A stretch of DNA of 64,000 nucleotides from CANJIV01 sp046330225 (GTDB taxonomy: Bacteria > Actinomycetota > Thermoleophilia > Solirubrobacterales > Solirubrobacteraceae): NCBI GenBank assembly GCA_046330225.1, contig JAXLTD010000004.1, forward strand, positions 62,001-126,000, read 5' to 3'. Below the pieces are notes generated by a model that saw only the letters and a list, made by a program, of their open reading frames with translations, did not search any database and had not been told where the DNA came from. This document shows, piece after piece, positions 24,595 through 32,622 of this stretch. Position numbers and translations under genes: made by a program. Position 1 is the stretch's first letter. The number at the start of each line of letters is the position of its first letter.

Positions 24595-25587
24595 CGGCGG
24601 CCCGGGCGGGGCGACGATGTCCCGCCCGGTCGGGTGCAGCTGCTCGTCGAGCTCGAGCTGCCAGAAGTAGCGCGTGAACGTCATCCCGGCGCGGTAGTCG
24701 CCGACGTGCGGCTCGACCGCCTCGCCACGGGCCATCCGCACGATGAGCTCCGGATAGGTGCGGCCCGGCAGCGCGGCGTACATCGGCGCCGGGTAGGCGC
24801 CGCCGAACCGCGTGTTGACGTCGGTGATCCCGAGGCCGAGCTCGCGGTCGCGGAAGGCCTGCACCGTGCAGGGCCCGCGCGTCCCGATCGCCTCGACCAC
24901 GTTGCGCCCGAGCTCCACGAGCTCGCGGTCGTCGATCACCGTGCCCTTGATCGACTCGCCGCCGCGCGACTCGATCATGGTCCGCGGGATCGCGTTGAGG
25001 CAGCGGCCGTCGGCATCCGAGAGGCAGTCGATGGAGAACTCGGGCCCGTCCATGAGCCGCTGCACCATGACCGGCTCGTCGATGTACTCGCAGAAGAACT
25101 CGGCCTCGGCCGGCGTCCGGGCGGGATGGATCGCGCGGGCTCCCGACCCCTGGCGCGGCTTGACCATCACGGGATAGGACCCGGGATCCTCCCCCGGCAG
25201 GACGGTCGGGGGCGAGGGCAGGCCCAGGCGCTCGAGCAGGCGGTGGGCGGCGTACTTGTCGTACATCGCGCGGGCGATCTCCGGGTCGGGCACGAGCGCG
25301 GGGAGCTTCCCCTCCTCGCGCGCCACGGCGAGCACGTCGATGTCGAGGTCGGTCAGCGGGATCACCGCCCCGACGCCGTGCTCCGCGCACAGCGCCTGCA
25401 GCGCCGGCACGTAGGCCGGGTCGTCGATCCGCGGCACGGCGGCGCGCACGGTCGCCGCGTACTGGGCCGGCGCCAGCGGGTTGGGGTCCGCCGCGACGAC
25501 CGTCGTGTGCTGCGCGAACGTGGCCACGATGTCGTAGCGCTTGCCGACCCCCGTGAGCAGGACCCCGCCCGTGTCCGTCACTGCCAT
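24583..25587 (-). CDS. ATP-grasp ligase at the end of the polysaccharide operon
   Basis: 334 residues. An N-terminal Rossmann-like part (LLTGVGKRYDIVATFAQH, VVAADPNP) as in PylC/carbamoyl-phosphate-synthase-like proteins is followed by the ATP-grasp domain: MYDKYAAHRLLERLGLPSPPT, VMVKPRQGSGARAI (phosphate loop), EFFCEYIDEPVMVQRLM, and ITDVNTRFGGAYP with metal ligands. Such enzymes make an amide or ester bond using ATP. The start overlaps the sugar transferase stop by 10 bases, so it is co-translated. It may ligate an amino acid or acid to the glycan precursor (inference). Confidence 0.88.
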   Translation of the reverse strand: MAVTDTGGVLLTGVGKRYDIVATFAQHTTVVAADPNPLAPAQYAATVRAAVPRIDDPAYVPALQALCAEHGVGAVIPLTDLDIDVLAVAREEGKLPALVPDPEIARAMYDKYAAHRLLERLGLPSPPTVLPGEDPGSYPVMVKPRQGSGARAIHPARTPAEAEFFCEYIDEPVMVQRLMDGPEFSIDCLSDADGRCLNAIPRTMIESRGGESIKGTVIDDRELVELGRNVVEAIGTRGPCTVQAFRDRELGLGITDVNTRFGGAYPAPMYAALPGRTYPELIVRMARGEAVEPHVGDYRAGMTFTRYFWQLELDEQLHPTGRDIVAPPGPPAPR

Positions 25588-26159
25588 CCGCCCGTCTCCC
25601 CCTTGTAGAGCCCGTGGCCGCCGAGGACCATCCGGACCGTCTTGGCCAGGATCCGGAGATCGAGTGCCAGCGAGCGATGCTCGACGTACCAGAGGTCCAG
25701 CTCGATGCGCTCCGCCCACGGGAGCGACGCCCGCCCGTGGATCTGCGCCCAGCCCGTGATGCCGGGCTTGACCGCCAGGCGCCCGCGCTGGCGGTCGGTG
25801 TACTGGTCGACCTGCACCTGGACGGTCGGGCGGGGTCCGACGATCGCCATCTCCCCGCTCAGCACGTTGAGCAGGTTGGGGAGCTCGTCCAGCGAGGTGC
25901 GGCGGAGCAGGGCGCCGACCCGCGTGATTCGGCTGTCTCCGGCGTTCACGGCCAGGCCCGCGCCCATCCCCTCGGCGCCGGCCACCATCGTGCGGAGCTT
26001 GAGCATCTCGAAGGGCGCCCCGCCCTTCCCCACGCGCCGCTGGCGGTAGATCGGGTCGCCGGGCGTCTCGAGGCGGATCGCGATCATCGCGACGAGCAGC
26101 ACCGGCGCCGCGACCGCGAGGCCGGCCGCCGCGAGCAGGATGTCGAGCGCGCGGCTCAC
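25578..26159 (-). CDS. Initiating bacterial sugar transferase (PglC/WcaJ catalytic domain type)
   Basis: 193 residues. Membrane segment at about 7-28, then the catalytic core: QRRVGKGGAPFEMLKLRTMV, LRRTSLDELPNLLNVLSGEMAIVGPRPT and KPGITGWAQIHGR. It transfers a sugar-1-phosphate to undecaprenyl phosphate at the cytosolic membrane face, starting repeat-unit synthesis. Short monotopic form without the WbaP N-terminal helices. The GTG start overlaps the upstream GT2 stop (GTGA). Confidence 0.95.
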   Translation of the reverse strand: MSRALDILLAAAGLAVAAPVLLVAMIAIRLETPGDPIYRQRRVGKGGAPFEMLKLRTMVAGAEGMGAGLAVNAGDSRITRVGALLRRTSLDELPNLLNVLSGEMAIVGPRPTVQVQVDQYTDRQRGRLAVKPGITGWAQIHGRASLPWAERIELDLWYVEHRSLALDLRILAKTVRMVLGGHGLYKGETGGWQ

Positions 26160-27331
26160 CGCGTGCCCTCGGGCGCGTCCCAGCCGGCCTCGGTCCCGTG
26201 CCGGCGCCAATCCCACAGGCCGCCGGCGATGGACGCGGTCGTGAGCACGTAGTAGCGGGCGATGGCGAACGGGCGCGCCCTGAGCGCTGGCGCGAGCGCC
26301 GCGGCGAGGAGCAGGGCAGCCTGGGCCGCGAGCGCCACGGCGTAGAGGCCGCGCGCGCCGCGCAGGACGAGCGCCAGGCTGGCCGCGAGGACGGCGAGGT
26401 GCAGGAACGGCGAGGCGTAGCGCAGCAGCCGGTGCGAGACCACCATGCCGGCGTAGGCGGGCGGATAGGCGCGCAGGCGGGCCAGCCCGCCGTTCACGAC
26501 GATCGGCCACGCGTGGCTCATCATCCGGCGCTTGCGCGCGTACTCGCCGTCGACGCTCGGAACCATGCGCTCGGTCGCCTTCGCGTCGGGGGCGTAGAGG
26601 GCGCGCCAGCCGCGCTTGACCAGGTTGAAGGGGAACGAGAGGTCGTGGCCCATCACGGGATCGACCTCGACGTAGGCCTCGCGGCGCGTCGCGTAGATGG
26701 CGCCGTTGCCGGCCGTCACCGACGCCAGTCGCGACTCGGCCTCGCGCATCGCCAGCTCGTAGCGCCAGTAGGCGCCCTCCTGGTTGTCGCCGCCGTCGGG
26801 ATTCACGAAGGTCACCTGCCCGCAGACGTACCCGACGTCGGGCTGCGCGAACGGCGCGACGAGGCGGCGCAGGGCGTCGGGCTCCCAGGCCGAGTTCGCG
26901 TCGGAGAAGGCGACGATGTCGCCGCGGGCCTCGCGCACGGCGGCGTCCTGCGTGGCGACCTTCCCGCCGCGCGGCAGCTCGAGCACGCGGTCAGCGCCGG
27001 CGGCACGGGCGCGCGCGGGCGTGCCGTCGGGCGAGCCGTCGCAGGCGACGACGACCTCGAGGCGGGCAGGCGGGTAGTCCAGCGCGCGGGCATTCGCGAT
27101 CTTTGCGGCGATCACGTCCTCCTCCCGGTAAGCCGCGATGATCAGCGTGACGGACGGGAGGCCGTCGTCGGGCGGCCCGCCGTTGGCCGCTGGCGGCGCG
27201 TCCGGCGGCGCCGAGCCCGCGGAGGCCGGGCGGCGCCCGGCCAGCAGGCGCAGCGCAACCGCATAGCCAGCCTGGGTCCAGGCCAGGGCGAGGGCGGGCA
27301 GCCAGAAGAGCGTCTTGAGGAGGACCGTCAC
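26156..27331 (-). CDS. Membrane glycosyltransferase family 2
   Basis: 391 residues. N-terminal membrane segment, GT-A core (VTLIIAAYREEDVIAAKIAN, ACDGSPDGT, FSDANSAWEPDAL), then VCGQVTFVNPDGG and a Q/RxxRW-like processive-type region (EYARKRRMMSHAW). Two or three C-terminal membrane helices follow (about 310-365). This layout resembles polysaccharide synthases that pass sugar across or along the membrane. Start GTG 27331. A 74-base gap separates it from the upstream GT4 gene. Confidence 0.92.
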   Translation of the reverse strand: MTVLLKTLFWLPALALAWTQAGYAVALRLLAGRRPASAGSAPPDAPPAANGGPPDDGLPSVTLIIAAYREEDVIAAKIANARALDYPPARLEVVVACDGSPDGTPARARAAGADRVLELPRGGKVATQDAAVREARGDIVAFSDANSAWEPDALRRLVAPFAQPDVGYVCGQVTFVNPDGGDNQEGAYWRYELAMREAESRLASVTAGNGAIYATRREAYVEVDPVMGHDLSFPFNLVKRGWRALYAPDAKATERMVPSVDGEYARKRRMMSHAWPIVVNGGLARLRAYPPAYAGMVVSHRLLRYASPFLHLAVLAASLALVLRGARGLYAVALAAQAALLLAAALAPALRARPFAIARYYVLTTASIAGGLWDWRRHGTEAGWDAPEGTR

Positions 27332-27405
27332 GGCTGGGGATTGTGACCGGCGGAGTGACGTGGCGCCGCCGCGACTGCGCTCGGCACCCCCGCCGCCCCG
27401 CCGGG

Positions 27406-28527
27406 TCACCGCAGCAGCTCCGCGTACAGCTCGAGGTGCTGCCGCGCGATCGCGTCCCACGCGTAGGGGCCCGCGGCAGCGGCGTGCGCCGCCGCGCCGA
27501 GCCCGGCCCGGCGGTCGGGGTCAGCGAGCAGCGCGGTCAGCGCCCCGTGCAGCGCCCCGGCATCCCCCGCGGCCACGAGCTCCGCCGCCCCGGTCGCGGC
27601 GACCTCCGGGAACCCGCCGACGTCCGACAGCAGGAGCGGCGCCCCGAAGGCCAGCGCCGTGAACAGCACGCCGGACTGGTCGATCTCCCGGTAGGGGAGC
27701 ACGACGAGATCCGCGCGGCGAAAGAACGCCGGCAGCTCGGCGTCGCCGACGAAACGCGGGACGAACCGCACACCCGGTGGCGCCGCCGCCTGCAGCGGGG
27801 CGAGATCCATCCGCGGCATCCCGACGACCCAGAGCTCGGCGCCGTCGATCCCGCGCCACGCCTCGAGCAGGACGTCGATCCCCTTATAGGGGCGCATGAG
27901 GCCGAAGCACAGGACGACCGGCCCGTCCACCTCCGCGAGCTCGCGCGGCAGAGGCGCCTCCTGGGCCTGGGCGGCGAGGTGGGCAAACGCCCCGTGCGGG
28001 ATCACGCGGACGCGCGCCGGGTCGACGCCGAGCGCCCCGGTGAGCCGGGCGCGGCCGTGCTCGGAGTGGACGACGACGGCGTCGACCCGGTCGTAGAGCC
28101 GGCGCTGGGCGGCGAGCTGCCCGGGGCGCGGCTCGCGCGGGAGCACGTCGTGGGCGGTCAGCACGAGCGGGCGGGGGCCGCCGTCGGCCCGGCGGCGAGG
28201 CAGGAGCCGCCAGTCCAGCGGCTGGACCGTGAGCCACTGGAAGTGGACGACGTCGGCCTGCGCCGCGTGCCGCCGCCAGGCGAGCATGTCCGGGACGTGC
28301 TGGGCAAGCTTGGCCGCCCGCCGGAGCGCCGATCCCGGCGCGCCCGGGGCCCAGCGGTAGAAGGATTCGCGCACGGCGTACCCCGCAGGGGGCGGCACGG
28401 CCCCGTACGCGAACCGGCTCGTGACGAGCTCGACGTCGGCGCCTGCCGCCGCGAGTGCCGCGCAGAGCGCGTGGTCGTAGGGCGGCGTGAACGCCGAGGG
28501 GTCGAGCATCTGCACGCGGACCGGCAT
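27406..28527 (-). CDS. Glycosyltransferase family 4 (GT-B)
   Basis: 373 residues with the two Rossmann domains of GT4. The C-terminal half has VLCFGLMRPYKGIDVLLEAW and the E-x7-E-like region (LPYREIDQSGVLFTALAFGAPLLLSDVGGFPEV). It transfers a sugar from a nucleotide donor to the growing lipid-linked repeat in the cytosol. Overlaps the flippase stop by one base (TGATG). Confidence 0.94.
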   Translation of the reverse strand: MPVRVQMLDPSAFTPPYDHALCAALAAAGADVELVTSRFAYGAVPPPAGYAVRESFYRWAPGAPGSALRRAAKLAQHVPDMLAWRRHAAQADVVHFQWLTVQPLDWRLLPRRRADGGPRPLVLTAHDVLPREPRPGQLAAQRRLYDRVDAVVVHSEHGRARLTGALGVDPARVRVIPHGAFAHLAAQAQEAPLPRELAEVDGPVVLCFGLMRPYKGIDVLLEAWRGIDGAELWVVGMPRMDLAPLQAAAPPGVRFVPRFVGDAELPAFFRRADLVVLPYREIDQSGVLFTALAFGAPLLLSDVGGFPEVAATGAAELVAAGDAGALHGALTALLADPDRRAGLGAAAHAAAAGPYAWDAIARQHLELYAELLR

Positions 28528-30023
28528 CAGACCTCGGTGCGCGGGCCGACGGCCAGCGTGTCGTCGGCGGCCGTGCGGCGCAGGCGGGCGAGGAGCTGGC
28601 GTCCGCGGGCCACCTCCTCGGGCCGGAAGAACCGCGTCGCCACGAGGACGAGCGGGATCGCCGCGAGCACCGCGGTCCGGGCCAGGAACGGCCACAGCCC
28701 CTCGGTCGGGAGCAGCACCTCGCCGGCGACCGTCAGCCCGCCGATGACGGCGACGAGCTGGACCAGCCGCAGCCACTGGAACCCGACCGTGAAGAGCGAG
28801 CGGGTGAAGAGGTACATGAGTCCGAGCATCACGACGTAGGCGCCGCACAGCGCGATCCCGGCGCCGGCGATGCCGAGCGGATCGACCAGCACCAGGAGCA
28901 GCGCCACGTTGGCCGCGAGGCCGGCCGCGGCAGCCGGAAAGTTGCGCGTCGTGACCTTCGCCCGCCCGGCGATCACGACGAAGACGAGGAAGAGGCCGTA
29001 CATCGCCCACCCGAGGGCCACCCACGGCAGGGCCGGGAACGAGCCGTAGAACTCCGGCGTGGCGAGCAGCCGGATCGCCCAGCGCCCCAGCAGCGTCAGT
29101 CCGGCCACGATCAGCCCGGTGAGCAGCACGTAGTACGTCGTCACCATCGCGTAGACCCGCCCGGCCTCCTCGTCGTCCTCGATCGAGTAGGCGAGCGGCG
29201 GCCAGGCGTACTGGAACGCCCGCGTCGCGAAGATCACCACCGCCGCGAGCTTGACCGCCAGCGAGTACAGGCCGGCCTCACCCGGGGACTGCGTCCGGTA
29301 GAGGTAGATCCGGTCGATCAGGTTCAGGGCGAACACCGAGATCTCCGCCGGCACGGTCGGCAAGCCGAACCGCAGCATCGGGGTGAGCTCCAGCCGGTGG
29401 TGGATGCCGATCCGGATCCGGTGCCGCAGCCGCCACCAGAGCCCGAGCAGCACGACGGTCGAGGCGACGAAGTTGCCCAGCAGCAGGCCCCGGGCGCCGT
29501 CCTCGCGCACGACGACGAGGTAGACGCTGAGCGCGACCGTGATCGCGACGTTCGTCAGGGAGGCCCGCACGTACAGCCGCGTCAGCTCGTCGACGCGCAG
29601 CAGGGCGTAGGCCATCTCGAGGTTGGTGAACGTCCAGAGGCCCAGCGTCGTGATGTACCAGAGCGTCGCGTCGCTGCGCCCGAGGACGAGGCGGGAAAGC
29701 GGATCGGCCAGCGCCGCCGAGACCGCCGCGAGGACCGTCGTGGTGAGGAGCACGATGCCCGTCGCCGCCCGGGCGATCCGGTCGCGGCGGGCCGGGTCGT
29801 CGTCGACGAAGTAGTAGCGCAGGAACGCCTCGATGATTCCGAGGCGCGCCACGATGCTCACGAGGATCACGAGGGTGAGCAGCAGGTCCGCGGTGCCGTA
29901 GTCCGCGTCGGACAGGTACCGCGTGTAGACCGGCAGGAGGAGGAGCGCGATGACCTTCGCCACCGCCTCGGCGACCTGGTAGGCCGCGCCGGTCGTGAGC
30001 AGCCGCTTCAGGTAGCCGTACAC
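28527..30023 (-). CDS. Polysaccharide flippase (Wzx-like, MATE/MOP superfamily)
   Basis: 498 residues with about 12-14 hydrophobic helices across the whole length. The N-terminal GAAYQVAEAVAKVIALLLLPVYTRYLSDADYG is the typical flippase opening. It would move undecaprenyl-linked repeat units to the outer face for polymerisation. GTG 30023 is preferred over 30077 because TACCGT (30033-30038) lies 9 bases upstream and no Shine-Dalgarno is present. First gene of the five-gene glycan operon. Confidence 0.93.
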   Translation of the reverse strand: MYGYLKRLLTTGAAYQVAEAVAKVIALLLLPVYTRYLSDADYGTADLLLTLVILVSIVARLGIIEAFLRYYFVDDDPARRDRIARAATGIVLLTTTVLAAVSAALADPLSRLVLGRSDATLWYITTLGLWTFTNLEMAYALLRVDELTRLYVRASLTNVAITVALSVYLVVVREDGARGLLLGNFVASTVVLLGLWWRLRHRIRIGIHHRLELTPMLRFGLPTVPAEISVFALNLIDRIYLYRTQSPGEAGLYSLAVKLAAVVIFATRAFQYAWPPLAYSIEDDEEAGRVYAMVTTYYVLLTGLIVAGLTLLGRWAIRLLATPEFYGSFPALPWVALGWAMYGLFLVFVVIAGRAKVTTRNFPAAAAGLAANVALLLVLVDPLGIAGAGIALCGAYVVMLGLMYLFTRSLFTVGFQWLRLVQLVAVIGGLTVAGEVLLPTEGLWPFLARTAVLAAIPLVLVATRFFRPEEVARGRQLLARLRRTAADDTLAVGPRTEV

Positions 30024-30032
30024 GGACCGGTC

Positions 30033-30044
30033 ACGGTATAGCGT
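30033..30044. promoter_or_regulatory. Back-to-back -10 boxes for two divergent leaderless genes
   Basis: Minus-strand TACCGT (30038-30033) lies 9 bases from GTG 30023. Plus-strand TAGCGT (30039-30044) lies 7 bases from ATG 30052. The boxes abut each other and the start codons are 28 bases apart. Confidence 0.55.
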
Positions 30045-30051
30045 GTTCGGG

Positions 30052-31152
30052 ATGGCCGACCCGCGCGCGGCGCCCACCGCCTACCTGCTCCTCCCGCGCA
30101 CGCTGGAGGGCTTCATCCAATACGACCAGGCGGTGGACCTGCTGCGTTCGCCCGCCGTGCACGCGATCGAGCCCGCGCGGCTGCCCTATGGCGCCTTCGG
30201 CCGCATGCCGCTCGGGCTCGCCGACGGGCTCGCCGCCCGCCAGGCCCGGCGGCTGAAGCTGCCCGGGGACCCGAAGGCGATCGCGATGTTCCATCCGTTC
30301 CAGTATCCGCTCGCCCGCGCCCTCGCGGCCCGCCACGACGCGGAGCTCTGGTACATGCTCTGGGACCGCTACGAGCACGCCTACGACGCCACCGACGCCC
30401 AGCGCGAGCGCCTGCGCCTCTGGCACGACCTGGCCCTCGAGCGCTCGGCGCTCACGTTCGCCGTCACCGAGACGCTGGCCGACCTCGAGCGCGAGCGCGG
30501 CCACGACGTGCACCTGGCCCCCTCGGCGGCGGATTCGTTCCCGGCGCCCGACCCGACGGCCACGGTCGTCGCCGTCGCCCTCGGCCACGTCGGCTGGCGC
30601 TACGACTGGCGCCTGCTGCGCGAAGTCTGCGAGCGGATGCCCGAGCTCGTCGTCCTCATGATCGGCGAGGTCGCCGAGGACCAGGTGGCCGGCGACCCCG
30701 ACTACGCCGCCTGCCGCGACCTCGGGAGCCTCGTCTGGCTGGGCTACCGGCCCGCCGAGGAGGCCGCCCGCCTGATCCTCTGCGCGGACGCCGGCATCCT
30801 GCCGTTCAAGGTCGATCCGTTCAACGACGCGGGCATCCCGAACCGGATCCTCAAGGCAGCCCGGCTGGGGCGGCGGACCGTCACGCCGATGCTGAGCGGC
30901 GTGCTGACCTACCGCGAGGCCGTCGTCCGCGCCGACGGCGCCGCGGCCTGGGTGCAGGCGCTGCGTGCCGAGCGGGGGACCCGCATGAGCCCGCACCTCG
31001 AGCTGCGCGAGTGGGCGCTGGCCATGACCGCCGAGCGGATCGACGCGGTGCTGTGGCAGCGGCTGCGCGAGCTCGGCGTCGAGGTGCCGGCGGGTGCCGG
31101 GATCGGCGCGACCCCCGTCCGGCCGGAGCGCGCCGCGCCCGCTCCGCCGTGA
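30052..31152 (+). CDS. GT-B-like glycosyltransferase
   Basis: 366 residues. FHPFQYPLARALAARHDAELWYMLWDRYEHAY is an opening typical of a family of cell-surface glycosyltransferases. The C-terminal half has LGYRPAEEAARLILCADAGILPFKVDPFNDAGIPNRILK, the donor-binding region. ATG 30052 is chosen over GTG 30043 because the latter lies inside the -10 box. It overlaps the FetA-like gene by four bases (GTGA). Confidence 0.85.
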   Translation: MADPRAAPTAYLLLPRTLEGFIQYDQAVDLLRSPAVHAIEPARLPYGAFGRMPLGLADGLAARQARRLKLPGDPKAIAMFHPFQYPLARALAARHDAELWYMLWDRYEHAYDATDAQRERLRLWHDLALERSALTFAVTETLADLERERGHDVHLAPSAADSFPAPDPTATVVAVALGHVGWRYDWRLLREVCERMPELVVLMIGEVAEDQVAGDPDYAACRDLGSLVWLGYRPAEEAARLILCADAGILPFKVDPFNDAGIPNRILKAARLGRRTVTPMLSGVLTYREAVVRADGAAAWVQALRAERGTRMSPHLELREWALAMTAERIDAVLWQRLRELGVEVPAGAGIGATPVRPERAAPAPP

Positions 31153-31805
31153 GCCCGCCGCTCTTCGCGTTCGAGGCCGTCACCGTCGACGCCCCCGACG
31201 GGACCCGCATCCTCGGGCCGCTGCACGGTGAGATCCCTGCCGGCGGAATCACCGTGATCCGCGGCCCGTCGGGCGCCGGCAAGACCACCCTCCTGCGGCT
31301 GTGCAACCGCCTCGTGCTCCCGGCCTCGGGGACCGTGCGGTTCCGCGGCGACGACGTCGCAGCCCTCGACCCGCTCGCACTGCGCCGCCGGGTCGGCATG
31401 GTGTTCCAGGCCCCGGTGATGCTCGAGGCGACGGTCGCCGCGGACCTGCGCCTCGCCGACCCGGACCTCGACGCCGCCGGCCTCGCCGCGCTGCTCGATC
31501 GCGTCGGGCTGGACCCCGCGTTCGCCGAGCGCGAGACCGAGGGCCTGTCGGGCGGGGAGGCCCAGCGGGCGTGCATCGCCCGGGCGCTGGCCACTGGGCC
31601 CGAGGTGCTCCTGGCCGACGAGCCGACCTCGGCACTCGATCCCGAGCGCGCCGCGACGATCGAGGCGCTCGTGCGCTCGCTGGCCGCCGGCGGCCTCGAC
31701 GTCGTCTGGGTGACCCATCTCGAGGAGCAGGCCCGCCGGCTCGCCGACCGCGTCCTCCTCCTCGGCGACCGCCGCCTGGATCCGGAGCCGGCCCGTGTGG
31801 GCTAG
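31149..31805 (+). CDS. fetA: ABC transporter ATP-binding protein (FetA-like)
   Basis: 218 residues. Walker A GPSGAGKTT near residue 40, Q-loop GMVFQ, signature LSGGEAQR, Walker B VLLADEPTS and switch His in WVTHLEEQ. It pairs with the UPF0014/FetB permease downstream, whose start overlaps its end by 11 bases. In E. coli FetAB is an iron exporter that gives oxidative stress resistance. Here it is coupled by overlap to a glycosyltransferase, which is unusual. Confidence 0.9.
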   Translation: MSPPLFAFEAVTVDAPDGTRILGPLHGEIPAGGITVIRGPSGAGKTTLLRLCNRLVLPASGTVRFRGDDVAALDPLALRRRVGMVFQAPVMLEATVAADLRLADPDLDAAGLAALLDRVGLDPAFAERETEGLSGGEAQRACIARALATGPEVLLADEPTSALDPERAATIEALVRSLAAGGLDVVWVTHLEEQARRLADRVLLLGDRRLDPEPARVG

Positions 31806-32610
31806 CGCCGCGGCCCATGCGTCGGACGTGTCGGAGGTCGGCGCGCTCGGCGTCGCGCTCTCGCTCATCCTCGTGCTCGTCGCCATCGTCCTGTCGCGCT
31901 GGCAGCGGCTCGGACTGGAGGGCAGCATCGCCTGGGCCGCCCTGCGCGCGGGCGTCCAGCTGCTGCTCGTCGGCCTGGCCCTGGCGTTCGTCCTGGACCC
32001 CAAGACGCCGCTCGCCGTCGCCTTCGCCTGGCTGGCGGTGATGCTCGTGTTCGCGGCCGATGTCGCGCGCCGGCGCGCCCCGGAGGTCCCCGGGATCTTC
32101 CGGCTGGCCCTGCTCGCCAACGGGGCCGCGCTCGCCGTGTCGCTGTCGGTCCTCTTCGGCCTCGGGATCTTCCCTCTCAACGCCCAGGCGCTGATCCCGC
32201 TCTCGGGGATGATCGTCGGGAACGCCATGACGGCGGTGGTCCTCGTATCGCGCCGGCTGGTGGACGAGGTCAAGGCCCGCCGCCGCGAAATCGAGGGCCG
32301 GCTCGCCCTGGGGATCCCAGCGCCCGACGCGGCCCGGCCCTACGTGCGCCAGGCGCTGCGCACTGCGCTGATCCCGCAGATCGAGACGACGAAGGCCGTG
32401 GGGATCGTGTTCCTCCCGGGCGCGATGACCGGCCTGATCCTGGCCGGCGTCGCGCCCCTCGACGCGGTGCTGGTGCAGATGGTGGTCATGTACTTCATCC
32501 TCGGCTCGGCCGCGACGGTGACGACGGTGGTCACGCTCGGCCTCGTGCGCACGATCTTCACCCGCGACCACCGGATCGCGCCGCTGCGGGCGGTCGCGCC
32601 CGGGGGCTGA
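31795..32610 (+). CDS. fetB: UPF0014/FetB family ABC permease
   Basis: 271 residues with about seven membrane segments. LRAGVQLLLVGLAL at the start of the family domain, NAQALIPLSGMIVGNAMTAVVL and the loop KAVGIVFLPGAMTGLILAG are FetB/YbbM hallmarks. It forms the membrane channel with the preceding ATPase, probably exporting iron or a similar cation. Start GTG 31795 overlaps the ATPase stop. Confidence 0.92.
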   Translation: MWASAAAHASDVSEVGALGVALSLILVLVAIVLSRWQRLGLEGSIAWAALRAGVQLLLVGLALAFVLDPKTPLAVAFAWLAVMLVFAADVARRRAPEVPGIFRLALLANGAALAVSLSVLFGLGIFPLNAQALIPLSGMIVGNAMTAVVLVSRRLVDEVKARRREIEGRLALGIPAPDAARPYVRQALRTALIPQIETTKAVGIVFLPGAMTGLILAGVAPLDAVLVQMVVMYFILGSAATVTTVVTLGLVRTIFTRDHRIAPLRAVAPGG

Positions 32611-32622
32611 GCGCGCGCTCAG
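32607..32622. terminator. Perfect 16-bp palindrome with both convergent stops
   Basis: CTGAGCGCGCGCTCAG contains the TGA stop of fetB in its left half and the TGA (as TCA) of the polymerase gene in its right half. It forms a 6-base stem with a GCGC loop. No T-tract. Confidence 0.6.
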
